DNA of 13,077 nucleotides. Source: Schoenoplectus triqueter (Eukaryota; Streptophyta; Magnoliopsida; Poales; Cyperaceae). The stretch is taken from assembly GCA_964058805.1 (NCBI GenBank), contig CAXKVV010002153.1, positions 1-13,077 on the forward strand. Direction: 5' to 3'. A program made the translations under genes and the position numbers. Shown here one piece after another: positions 1-6,814 of this stretch (within the stretch, counting starts at the first letter, position 1; every line of letters starts with the position of its first letter). The notes beneath the pieces were generated by a model. That model saw only the letters and a list, made by a program, of their open reading frames with translations. It made no database searches and was not told where the DNA came from.

Positions 1-33
1 TATTTTATCTAATTTTCCTGTGATTGTTGTCAT
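1..33 (-). pseudogene. Start of a second VAP-like gene (virus B), cut by the window edge
   Basis: On the minus strand an ATG at 33 opens MTTITGKLDKI, which matches the first residues of the intact VAP-like protein at 1447 (MTTITEKLDEL). Its ATG is preceded by a TAATG context like that of the intact copy. Only 11 codons lie in the window, so whether the rest is intact is unknown. It shows that the antisense copy at the left end continues outside the window. Confidence 0.6.
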
Positions 34-270
34 TACTAATTTCATCTGCAAGGTTACTTTTTATTTCGTAATCTTCTCCTAAAAGATATCGTCTATTGTA
101 GGTTTCTTCCTGTTCTCTTAATGATCTCTTAATGCTTCGAAGTCGTCTTCATAATCATTTTCTCTCGATGATATTTGTATTCTATTGAATCGACTATTTA
201 TTACTTCTGTACGTTGTTCGTTTATTTTTTCCAAAAGTTTTTCTTTCATTTCTCTTAAAAGTTTTTTCAT
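34..270 (-). pseudogene. Broken small acidic/coiled ORF upstream of VAP (virus B copy)
   Basis: An ATG at 270 opens a 50-residue frame (270 to 118) beginning MKKLLREMKEKL, basic and helical at first and then acidic (ENDYEDDFEAL). The TCATTAAGAGA unit at about 118-139 is present twice in tandem (11 nt). This shifts the frame and gives the stop at 118. Homology to the plus-strand copy at 1250-1447 continues past the stop to about position 34, ending next to the VAP start. The start overlaps the stop of the upstream ORF II-like gene in an ATGA arrangement. I do not recognise the protein family; by position it lies between ORF II and VAP. Confidence 0.6.
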
Positions 271-722
271 TTGATGTAATTAAAATTATCAATTCCTAAT
301 TCAGTTCGTATAATTGAATTTTTCGAAATTATTCAAGTGTTCTGTCATCTTTAAAACAGTATAAAGAAATTTCATAAAGTTTCTTATCAATAATATTTAA
401 AAACTTTGTTCCTAATTCACCTTCTGCTATTAATGAAAGTCATTCAAATCATCTAAAATTCTTTCTCTTAAAATCTTTGTTTGTAGTTTATCTAACTTGT
501 AATATAAAGATACTTGATTGCTTTGTAAAAGTTTATTTAAATGAATTCCTTGTTGTTCAGGTGTATCAAAAATCTTTTCTAAATATAAAAGTGTTTCTAA
601 ATCAAAATATCAAAATGTTTATTAAAATCATTTTCTTCTTCTTTAGTAAAATTAAATATATCATCAAATTCATTTAAAAGTTTTGAGGGTCTAGGTTTAG
701 CTTTATAATAGCTTGTCGTCAT
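267..722 (-). pseudogene. Decayed ORF II-like gene of virus B
   Basis: Minus-strand reading from ATG 722 gives MTTSYYKAKPRPSKLLNEF and runs about 40 codons to a stop. The message continues in another frame (a helical segment with LETLLYLEKIF and QQGIHLNKLLQ), and later blocks include LGTKFLNIIDKKLYEISLY. At least two frameshifts and extra stops break it. The last block ends IK-stop, with the TGA overlapping the ATG of the next gene, which supports the call that this was one gene of about 150 codons. Its place between PBS and VAP matches ORF II of caulimo/soymoviruses, but no family motif is visible and the function is unknown. Virus A has no copy of it in this window. Confidence 0.5.
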
Positions 723-776
723 CGTTACTAGCGTGTTGTCTCAGAATAATTATTTGACTTTGTTAAGCGTTTTTCT

Positions 777-1104
777 AAGATGGTTACTAAACTTTGCTTG
801 GAAAGGTTACCTCAATTTAGATTTTTTTTTTTTTTAAGAGTATTTCTTAGGATGGTTATTAGGCTCTGTTTTTTTTTTTCAGAAATTCATCTACTAGGCT
901 CTCGTTCTTTCGTAATCTATCCATCTTGTGATATGGTTAAACTTATTGATTATCTATCATTTAGATTTCATTACATTTAAATTTATCTGAAATTAATTTT
1001 AACTTTGTTTGCTCAGGATGGTTACTAGGCTTTGACGCTGGTTGCGTGCTTGTTTTTCCTTGAATGGCTTTATTAAGCGTGTTCCCTAGGATGGTTACTA
1101 GGCT
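777..1104 (+). repeat. Spaced degenerate repeats of a 17-nt motif in the leader-like stretch
   Basis: Copies of AGGATGGTTACTAGGCT, more or less degenerate, lie at 777-793, 849-865, 1015-1031 and 1088-1104, with a weaker version near 932-947 (GATATGGTTAAACTT) and a partial one at about 723-733. Spacings are about 72, 83, 83 and 73 nt. The last copy abuts the PBS (1101-1113) and shares its GGCT. On the minus (virus) strand the unit reads AGCCTAGTAACCATCCT. The stretch also holds poly-T runs near 827-838 and 871-882. It could be expanded coding repeats or leader RNA elements. Between 735 and 960 I see no other supportable gene. Confidence 0.6.
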
Positions 1105-1113
1105 CTGATACCA
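1101..1113 (-). other. Primer-binding site for initiator Met-tRNA (virus B, full 13 nt)
   Basis: The minus strand reads TGGTATCAGAGCC, the complement of the 3' end of plant initiator Met-tRNA that primes minus-strand DNA synthesis in Caulimoviridae. It lies upstream (in virus sense) of the ORF II-like pseudogene, as expected. It is followed directly by TAGTAACC, part of the 17-nt repeat. Confidence 0.85.
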
Positions 1114-1132
1114 ATTTTTGCTAATGCGGAAT

Positions 1133-1144
1133 GCTCTGATACCA
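1133..1144 (-). other. Second PBS copy (12-nt match)
   Basis: The minus strand reads TGGTATCAGAGC followed by A, so it matches the tRNA for 12 rather than 13 nt. It is the upstream member of the 31-nt duplication, and its flank is identical to that of the virus A PBS at 7801. Confidence 0.75.
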
Positions 1145-1159
1145 ATTTTTGCTTTTGCG

Positions 1160-1217
1160 GAATTTGTGGAATTCTTGATTTGTTGATTAATATATCAGCT
1201 AGATATGTATTTTCTTC
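1160..1217 (-). pseudogene. Amino-terminal scrap of a movement protein (virus B)
   Basis: Minus-strand codons from 1217 read EENTYLADILINKS, which lines up with residues near the start of the intact MP (ESNYLADVLIDKS, about nt 6839-6880). Homology fades after IPQI and the frame runs into the PBS duplication. Most of the MP is therefore deleted between this scrap and the PBS. The preceding bases (1218-1249) are a junction with virus A sequence on the other strand. Confidence 0.6.
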
Positions 1218-1249
1218 CTTGCTAATGCGTACATTTTATCAAGATTTAA

Positions 1250-1447
1250 AGAATACAAATATCATCGAGAGGAAATGGTTATGAAGATGATTATGCTGAA
1301 GATTTCGAAGCATTAAGAGAACAAGAGGAAGCCAACAGACTCTTAGAAGAAGAAGAAGCATACAATAGACGATATCCTTTAGGAGAAGATTACGAAATAA
1401 ATAGTGACCTTGCAGATGAAATAGATAATCGAATGGAAAATTGGTAA
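1250..1447 (+). CDS. Small acidic ORF upstream of VAP, 5' truncated (virus A)
   Basis: The frame is open from 1250 (after a TAA at 1247-1249) to the TAA at 1445-1447, giving 65 codons without an ATG at the expected place. The start of the gene is missing because the antisense virus B fragment joins just upstream. The protein is very rich in Glu and Asp (GYEDDYAEDFEAL, LLEEEEAYNRR) and ends RMENW. Its stop overlaps the VAP ATG by one base (TAATG), implying translational coupling in a polycistronic RNA. The virus B homologue at 34-270 shows that the missing part is basic and helical. The family is not recognised. Position fits a small accessory or capsid-associated ORF. Confidence 0.6.
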   Translation, partial: RIQISSRGNGYEDDYAEDFEALREQEEANRLLEEEEAYNRRYPLGEDYEINSDLADEIDNRMENW

Positions 1448-1641
1448 TGACGACAATCACAGAAAAATTAGATGAACTACTACACATAATGGATAAAGTT
1501 AGTGACAGAATAACAACTTTAGAAATTAAAATCGAAGCTGTAGAAGGAATTGTACGACGCTTAGCGATAGAACCATATAAAAACATATTATCACGTGCCC
1601 AAATACGAGAAATAGTAAAAGAACAACAACAAAATGAGTGA
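1447..1641 (+). CDS. Coiled-coil virion-associated protein (VAP, ORF III-like)
   Basis: This 64-residue protein starts at ATG 1447; a TTG two codons upstream is not a likely start. Residues 4-39 form an uninterrupted heptad pattern (I4, L8, L11, M15, V18, I22, L25, I29, V32, V36, L39), followed by a basic tail ending EQQQNE. The caulimovirus ORF III product uses an N-terminal coiled coil to oligomerise and to bind the MP coiled coil, and its C-terminus to contact capsid and nucleic acid. Here only a short tail follows the coil, so the protein is about half the length of CaMV P3. It overlaps the CP start by 8 nt (1634-1641) in another frame. Identification rests on position plus coiled coil, not on a sequence motif. 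Confidence 0.65.
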   Translation: MTTITEKLDELLHIMDKVSDRITTLEIKIEAVEGIVRRLAIEPYKNILSRAQIREIVKEQQQNE

Positions 1642-3004
1642 CGTAGATAAATTAATAGACATATTCGAAGGATTAAAATTAATTGAATCTCAAGATAAAG
1701 AACCAAAAGCATTAGTAACCGAAGAAATAGAAAATGAAGGATTCATACGAGGATTTGATAGTGACGAAGAAGAACCAGAAATACAGGTAAATCAAAACGA
1801 TTCAGATAAACCAGGAACGTCAGGAACAAAAAGAGAAGAACATAGAAGTAATTTCAGAAAGTTCGCACATAAACATAAATACATAGAAAGAAATGGAGAA
1901 TGGCAGAAATACATCCCAGATGAATTTAGACTTAAGAATAGAAGTGTTGAAGGAGGAATAATTAATATAGATTGCGCTTCAAACACTAAAGAATTAATAA
2001 TAGAATGGATTAATAACCATGAATTACAAATACAGTTAGATACGAAATTAGGAGAAATGACACTAAAAGAATACGTACATTTTGTAATGTATACTACTGA
2101 AGGTAATTTGTCAAATTGGCTAGAAAATCAAAAGATTTTAGTTGAACCAACGTTAGAAAACGATACAACAATAAAAACAAAATTATCCTTTTTAGAACAC
2201 TTATTAGAACAGATTCTAATCGAATTTACGGGGGAAGGTAGTAAAACCGAAAATCAAGAAGAAGAAATACATGACATTTTAGTAAACATGCGACTTTGTG
2301 ACCCAGCATATATAGAAAACTATTTTTGTCAAATAAAACAAAATATATATAAATCTAAAAATATAGATAAATTAGTACCGATAATAATTAGTAAACTTCC
2401 TGAAGCAATGAAAACATATGTTAAACAAAATATGATTGAAGATAAAATTACAGTAGGAGTTATTGAAAAACATTGTAAAAATTATAGGAAAATGCTATGC
2501 TTAAAAATGAGAGAAAAACATGATATGAAACGAATAACTAAGACACATTGTAAAACAGTACCAAACATAGGACAAGAATTCGGATGCAATGATAGACAGT
2601 ATAAACGTTTTCCTAAAAAACGGAAATATAAACCAAACTATCGAAGATATGATCCAAATTACAGGATAAAACATAAATGGAAAACTAGTAATAAACCTTG
2701 GAAACGACGATATAACAATTATTATCGAAAGAAAACCGATAGTTCCAAATACTGTCCAAACAAAAAGAAGAATTGCCGATGCTGGAAATGCCAAGAAGAA
2801 GGCCATTACGCTAACGAATGTCCCATGAATAATAAACAAAAAGAAAAACAATTAAAAATGATATATGCGTTAGGATTAGAACCTATAGAAGAAATATTTG
2901 AAGAAAACGAATTAATAGATTTTGATTGTTACGAAATAACTACTGAAGACGAATCAAGTATGGAAGAAACGACTGATGAAACCTCTGATGACGAACAAAC
3001 ATGA
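1634..3004 (+). CDS. Coat protein precursor with C2HC zinc knuckle (ORF IV-like)
   Basis: This 456-residue protein is close in length to caulimovirus capsid precursors. It has an acidic N-terminus (with DSDEEEPE), a central capsid region including LVNMRLCDPAYIENYF, and a strongly basic stretch (about residues 318-380, Lys/Arg/Tyr rich, many RRY/KRK). Next is a zinc knuckle CWKCQEEGHYANEC (C383, C386, H391, C396; nt 2780-2821), then an acidic Glu/Asp tail. In relatives the acidic ends are processed away and kept from binding RNA, while the knuckle selects the leader of the pregenomic RNA. The start overlaps VAP by 8 nt. Its TGA overlaps the Pol ATG in ATGA, so Pol is translated from its own start rather than by frameshift. 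The frame is fully intact. Confidence 0.93.
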   Translation: MSDVDKLIDIFEGLKLIESQDKEPKALVTEEIENEGFIRGFDSDEEEPEIQVNQNDSDKPGTSGTKREEHRSNFRKFAHKHKYIERNGEWQKYIPDEFRLKNRSVEGGIINIDCASNTKELIIEWINNHELQIQLDTKLGEMTLKEYVHFVMYTTEGNLSNWLENQKILVEPTLENDTTIKTKLSFLEHLLEQILIEFTGEGSKTENQEEEIHDILVNMRLCDPAYIENYFCQIKQNIYKSKNIDKLVPIIISKLPEAMKTYVKQNMIEDKITVGVIEKHCKNYRKMLCLKMREKHDMKRITKTHCKTVPNIGQEFGCNDRQYKRFPKKRKYKPNYRRYDPNYRIKHKWKTSNKPWKRRYNNYYRKKTDSSKYCPNKKKNCRCWKCQEEGHYANECPMNNKQKEKQLKMIYALGLEPIEEIFEENELIDFDCYEITTEDESSMEETTDETSDDEQT

Positions 3005-5052
3005 GTAAGAATAGTTCTTTTATCAAAGTAAAATTATTCAATAAAATTATATACGGATACATTGACACTGGAGCGACCATATGTCTAGCCCAAAAAATAG
3101 TATTACCAGATAAATATTGGAAACGAATTGACACGCCTATAAAAGTACGAATAGCAAATAATAAGACAATTGATATAACTATGAAAGCAATCGAATTAGT
3201 TTTATTAATCGAAGGTCATAGATTTCCGTTACCCAGTTTATACCAACAAGATACTGGTTTACCACTAATAATAGGAAATAATTTCTTAAAATTATATCAA
3301 CCTTTCATACAAAAGTTACAAACTATACAATTACGGAGTCCAGATATAGGAAAACAACAAAGTACTATGATCGAAACAAAAATTTACAACACTGCACACA
3401 TTTTAAGGGGGGAGATTTTCCAAAAACTTTTTACAATTACAACCAACTTGTTGAATACAAATTTAGATACTGAAATTGAAAAATGGTTAGATAAAATATG
3501 CAGTTTAGATCCATTAGATAAACAGAAGAATAGAAATAACATGTTAGTAAATATTGAATTAATAGACCCAAACAAAGAAATAAACGTTATAAACAGAATA
3601 CCCTATAATGAAACCGATGTAAATGAATTTAGAGAAGAAACAACCAAATTACTTGAAAAAGGCATTATAGAACCAAGTACTAGTCCACACAGTGCACCTG
3701 CATTCTATGTAAACAACCACAGTGAACAAAAAAGAGGAAAACGACGCATGGTAATAAATTACAAAGAAATGAACAAAGCGACTAAAGGTGATGCATATAA
3801 ATTACCGAGACAGGACTACATATTCACCCAAATAAGAAAAGCGAATTGGTTTACAACCCTAGATGCAAAATCAGGATATTGGCAACTTAGGTTAAACGAC
3901 AAAACAAAATTATTAACTGCATTTAGTTGTCCACCACAAAACCATTATCAGTTCACGGTATTACCTTTTGGATTAAAACAAGCACCATCTATCTACCAAA
4001 GATTTATGGACAATAGCTTAGCAAATTTGAATAACTGTTTAGCATATATTGATGATATAATTATCTTTACACAAGGAACTAAAAATGAACATTTGATAGA
4101 ATTAAGGAAAATATTTAAAAGAATTGAGGAGAAAGGAATAATTCTTGGAAGAGACAAATGCAAAATTGCTCAAGAAGAAATTGAATTTCTAGGAATGAAA
4201 ATTTTGAAAGACGGTTTTATTGAACCACAAACTCATTTATTAGAAAAAATTAAAGATTTTCCTGAAGAATTTACTGATAGAAATCAAATACAAAGATTTC
4301 TTGGATGTTTAAACTATTTAGGAGAAAAAGGATTTTGTAAAAATTTAGCAGAACAAAGAGCTCATTTACAAAAAAAGATTTCAGAAAAAATGCTATGGAC
4401 TTGGAATAAACAAGATTCAGAAGCAGTAAGAAGTTTAAAAACATTGTGCAATAATTTACCAAAACTTTATTTACCAAAGAAAGTTGATCTTTTGATTTTA
4501 TCAACTGATGCAAGCAAAACCACTTGGGGAGCAATCCTACAAGCGGTACCAAACTCTTATGAATGCTTCATGAATACTATACTGAAAACTCATACTGAAT
4601 ACAATACTGAATGCTGTCAGTCACTTCCCTTCGACAAGGAAAAACACAACACAAACACCACCAATAAAAGAGAGGTAAAAAACATTTATGTGAGAAAAAT
4701 AGTGAATGACCTCATAAACCAAAATGGCATCAGATTATCCAAATGGGTATCTGGTACATTTACACCACCACAAATCAACTACACAGTACATGAGAAAGAA
4801 ACATTATCTTTCATACAAGCCCTTAAGAAATTTAAAATTGACCTACTTCCTACCACATTCATCTACCAAACAGATTCCACTTATACCAGAGATTTCCTCA
4901 AATATAAACCTCAAAATAATTATAACCAAGGAAGGATCCTTAGGTGGTCCCTAGAAGCACAACAGTTTAACTTCATATCAATCCATATACCAGGAAAAGA
5001 AAACTACCTAGCAGATACTTTAACAAGAGAATGGAAGCAATCGAACAAATGA
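3001..5052 (+). CDS. Pol: aspartic protease, reverse transcriptase, RNase H (ORF V-like)
   Basis: This 683-residue polyprotein is intact and of usual caulimovirus length. The protease active site is DTGA (D22, within GYIDTGATI). RT motif A is TLDAKSGYWQL (D288), motif B is FGLKQAPSIYQRFM, and the catalytic YIDD is Y349-D352 in LAYIDDIIIF. RNase H shows D503 (LSTDAS), E600 (HEKETLSF), D625 (QTDST) and D672 (YLADTLTRE), so all four metal ligands are present. The interval from D503 to E600 is about twice the usual size and Thr/Asn rich. Codon use changes near nt 4530: upstream Leu is nearly always TTA/TTG, downstream C-ending and CTN codons appear. The last 22 nt overlap the TAV start. A G-run in a purine tract at 3405-3415 could serve plus-strand priming. 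Confidence 0.95.
   Translation: MSKNSSFIKVKLFNKIIYGYIDTGATICLAQKIVLPDKYWKRIDTPIKVRIANNKTIDITMKAIELVLLIEGHRFPLPSLYQQDTGLPLIIGNNFLKLYQPFIQKLQTIQLRSPDIGKQQSTMIETKIYNTAHILRGEIFQKLFTITTNLLNTNLDTEIEKWLDKICSLDPLDKQKNRNNMLVNIELIDPNKEINVINRIPYNETDVNEFREETTKLLEKGIIEPSTSPHSAPAFYVNNHSEQKRGKRRMVINYKEMNKATKGDAYKLPRQDYIFTQIRKANWFTTLDAKSGYWQLRLNDKTKLLTAFSCPPQNHYQFTVLPFGLKQAPSIYQRFMDNSLANLNNCLAYIDDIIIFTQGTKNEHLIELRKIFKRIEEKGIILGRDKCKIAQEEIEFLGMKILKDGFIEPQTHLLEKIKDFPEEFTDRNQIQRFLGCLNYLGEKGFCKNLAEQRAHLQKKISEKMLWTWNKQDSEAVRSLKTLCNNLPKLYLPKKVDLLILSTDASKTTWGAILQAVPNSYECFMNTILKTHTEYNTECCQSLPFDKEKHNTNTTNKREVKNIYVRKIVNDLINQNGIRLSKWVSGTFTPPQINYTVHEKETLSFIQALKKFKIDLLPTTFIYQTDSTYTRDFLKYKPQNNYNQGRILRWSLEAQQFNFISIHIPGKENYLADTLTREWKQSNK
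3405..3415 (+). other. Candidate polypurine tract for plus-strand DNA priming
   Basis: AAGGGGGGAGA stands out in an AT-rich gene about 0.4 kb into Pol. CaMV has one of its plus-strand discontinuities at a G-rich purine tract in the front part of ORF V, so position and sequence fit. A weaker tract, GGGGGAAGG, is at 2230-2238 in CP, and another, GGGGGAAGA, at 5843-5851 in TAV. Confidence 0.5.
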
Positions 5053-6359
5053 AGAACCAGATGGAAAAGGAGCTACAAGAAATCCTACAACAAATAGAAC
5101 AACTTCAGAAGGCTGCAGACGAAAAACGAAGAATTATCTCTGCATTAAACACAGCAATAAACCCTACCACCACAAGCTCTGAAAATCCACCAATAAAGAA
5201 AACTTTTGTTATCTTTGAAGGACCCTATGAAGGACTATACGAAAACCAAGCAACCGCAAACAGATGCCTAACACCGGGTGTCAAACATCATGCTTACAAC
5301 TCCAGAACAGAAGCCGAACAAGCTTATTCTTTATTTCTACAACAAAAACAAGACTCTTACAAAGAAACCTTAAAAAAGCCAGCTGCAAGACCAATTCCAA
5401 AACCTGAATTATTCTTAAGACCACAAATTCCAAAACCGTTCCACTCTAGACTAGCAAAATTACCCCAAACAGCCATAACTTTCCAATCCACGATAAAAAC
5501 AAAAGAAGAAAAAGAGAGAATATCCAAACTCACTGTAAACCAATACAATGAATGTTACCAATTCCTCAAAAACTACTCTGAAAAAGACAAAACCACTGGA
5601 CTATACCCCATGGAAGCAGGAGGCGAAGGCCTCAAGGCAGTTGCATTAACCGGAGTAAACCCTCTGAAAGTCAATGAATTCTACCAAGCAGGCTTATTAA
5701 AGTTCATATACTTCAAACAATCATCCACTTTCCAACATTTCCCAACAGATTTCCAGCGAATAATCAATCTATACCAAAGGCATGTCCTGAAAGATAGAGA
5801 AGGATTTATCAAGATCAATAGTATTCCTCCAACTTTCATGGCGGGGGAAGATTTCACCATTTCACAACCAGCAATCACCATATGCATGCTCGGTGTCAGC
5901 AACGGACAACATCCAGATTTAACAACACCTTTGAGTAATTTTGAATATAATGAATTAACAACTTTTAAGTTTAATTATTTATCCACCATAAGATCCATTA
6001 TGAAGTTCGACGGAAGACTCAACTACCTCACAGAACAAGATATGATTTGGAGCAGATGGAACAAAGAAAGTCTTGACGAAGATATACAAAAAATAGAAAA
6101 ATTCCTTGATAAAATCATCAACATCGAATTAAGTTATCCAGAACCACTAAAGAAGGAAATATGCTTAATGATGAAGGAAGAATTTGGCGGGTCCCATATC
6201 TGTCAACAATGCACCACTGAAGGAAGCTCATCTAAAACTCCACCACCAGAAAATACCGCACTACCAACAGTACCTCCAAAAGAAGATGCTGCAAAAGGAA
6301 AAGAAAAAGTTGAAGAATTATTGAAGATAAAGGAAGAAGCCACCGAAGAAAAGGAATAA
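5031..6359 (+). CDS. Viroplasmin / translational transactivator TAV (ORF VI-like, virus A)
   Basis: This 442-residue protein has an N-terminal coiled coil (about residues 4-30, MEKELQEILQQIEQL), then a caulimovirus viroplasmin (RNase H1 N-terminal-like) domain at about 58-105 (FVIFEGPYEGLYENQATANR, and AYNSRTEAEQAY). A central TAV region follows (with GGEGLKAVALTGVNPL), then an HxCxxC motif (H389, C391, C394) before a Pro- and Glu/Lys-rich tail ending TEEKE. In the family this protein builds viroplasms and lets ribosomes reinitiate on polycistronic RNA. The start ATG 5031 overlaps the Pol end by 22 nt. Base 5237 onward belongs to the giant inverted repeat, so the second copy at 11955-13077 lacks only what lies beyond the window. 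The frame is intact and less AT-rich than CP and MP. Confidence 0.92.
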   Translation: MEAIEQMKNQMEKELQEILQQIEQLQKAADEKRRIISALNTAINPTTTSSENPPIKKTFVIFEGPYEGLYENQATANRCLTPGVKHHAYNSRTEAEQAYSLFLQQKQDSYKETLKKPAARPIPKPELFLRPQIPKPFHSRLAKLPQTAITFQSTIKTKEEKERISKLTVNQYNECYQFLKNYSEKDKTTGLYPMEAGGEGLKAVALTGVNPLKVNEFYQAGLLKFIYFKQSSTFQHFPTDFQRIINLYQRHVLKDREGFIKINSIPPTFMAGEDFTISQPAITICMLGVSNGQHPDLTTPLSNFEYNELTTFKFNYLSTIRSIMKFDGRLNYLTEQDMIWSRWNKESLDEDIQKIEKFLDKIINIELSYPEPLKKEICLMMKEEFGGSHICQQCTTEGSSSKTPPPENTALPTVPPKEDAAKGKEKVEELLKIKEEATEEKE

Positions 6360-6441
6360 AGAAAAACTCCACTATCAACAGGGTAGCTTAGGGTAGACGC
6401 AATGTAAGGGTATGCGTTTGTGCAACCCCTTAGGGTTTAGT

Positions 6442-6450
6442 TATAAATAG
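6442..6450 (+). promoter_or_regulatory. TATA box of the virus A pregenomic RNA promoter
   Basis: TATAAATAG lies 83 nt after the TAV stop and about 170 nt before the poly(A) signals. A genome-length RNA starting about 30 nt downstream would then carry a terminal redundancy of roughly 150 nt, like the 180-nt redundancy of CaMV 35S RNA. Confidence 0.75.
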
Positions 6451-6609
6451 GGTAGGTAGATAGAAGGAAAAACCAAGGTTCAATAGAGAGACCTTCACAA
6501 ACCCAAGGTTGAAAAAACCTTTCAGAGACTCAAACCGAAAACCCTTTGTATTTCCTCTTTATTTCCAATGATCTTAGGATCATTTCTGTATCTGTAACTA
6601 TCTTATATG

Positions 6610-6619
6610 AATAAATAAA
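6610..6619 (+). terminator. Overlapping poly(A) signals of virus A
   Basis: AATAAATAAA gives two overlapping AATAAA hexamers, just 3' of the ATGATC/GATCAT hairpin. The placement downstream of the TATA box means the signal is passed once and used on the second passage in a circular template, the pararetrovirus mode. Confidence 0.7.
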
Positions 6620-6814
6620 TTTCCTTTTTAAATCCAATCTCAATTTCCATTGCACTTCCAATTTCTTGATACTAACTCTGGAGATAGGAGCTTTTCCCTG
6701 GGTGTTGAGGACGTAGAAGCCGAGGAAGGCGTTAAGTCCAAGTGTGTCCACCATTTCGGAGAAGGTAAACTTCTATTTGAGTTTTTTGTATCATTTTCTG
6801 TTTTGATTATTAAT

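Larger units (their letters stand above)
1101..1146 (-). repeat. 31-nt tandem duplication carrying the PBS
   Basis: The motif GCTCTGATACCAA occurs twice, ending at 1114 and 1145, separated by TTTTTGCTAATGCGGAAT. The repeat unit is 31 nt. The outer part of the unit, with TTGCTAATGCGG, also accompanies the single PBS of virus A at 7801. Confidence 0.8.
961..1194 (-). other. Open frame without ATG reading through the duplicated PBS
   Basis: The minus-strand frame from 1194 (just after a TGA) to the TAA at 961 is open for 77 codons and passes through both primer-binding sites and one copy of the 17-nt repeat. It has no ATG, is basic, and resembles nothing I recognise. As I recall, soymoviruses have a dispensable small ORF (Ib) that contains the PBS, so this may be a relic of such a frame. 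It could equally be chance openness in an AT-rich, rearranged stretch. Confidence 0.25.
6360..6814 (+). promoter_or_regulatory. Large intergenic region and leader of virus A
   Basis: This 455-nt gap between TAV and MP holds a TATA box (6442-6450), hairpin-prone repeats (AAGGTT-gaaa-AAACCTT around 6503-6519; ATGATC-ttag-GATCAT at 6568-6583), overlapping poly(A) signals (6610-6619) and a splice-donor-like AAG|GTAAAC at 6762-6770. Upstream of TATA, GACGCAATGTAAGGGTATGCG loosely recalls as-1-type elements of the CaMV 35S promoter. An ATG at 6650 begins a frame that continues into the MP (55 extra codons). The segment CCGAGGAAGGCGTTAAGTCC aligns with the virus B leader at about 10157-10176. Confidence 0.7.

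Noticed and set aside
477..677. 66-codon plus-strand frame at the left end
   Set aside because: It is antisense to the ORF II-like pseudogene and has only Phe/Ile/Lys low-complexity sequence.
1088..1160. CRISPR-like array or tRNA gene around the repeated PBS
   Set aside because: Only a two-unit 31-nt duplication, no spacers, and only the last 13 nt of a tRNA complement are present, which is what a PBS is.
1239..1712. 157-codon minus-strand open frame
   Set aside because: It lies antisense to the acidic ORF, VAP and CP start, whose overlaps and homologues support the plus strand. Its Leu/Ser/Phe-rich composition is the complement of Glu/Lys codons.
2501..2851. 116-codon hydrophobic minus-strand frame that looks like a membrane protein
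   Set aside because: It is the complement of the Lys/Arg-rich tail and zinc knuckle of CP. The apparent hydrophobicity comes from reading AAR codons backwards as TTY.
6650..6814. 55-codon N-terminal extension of MP
   Set aside because: The frame is open and in phase, but the same stretch in virus B is leader in another frame, so I keep the MP start at 6815 and treat the extension as unproven.
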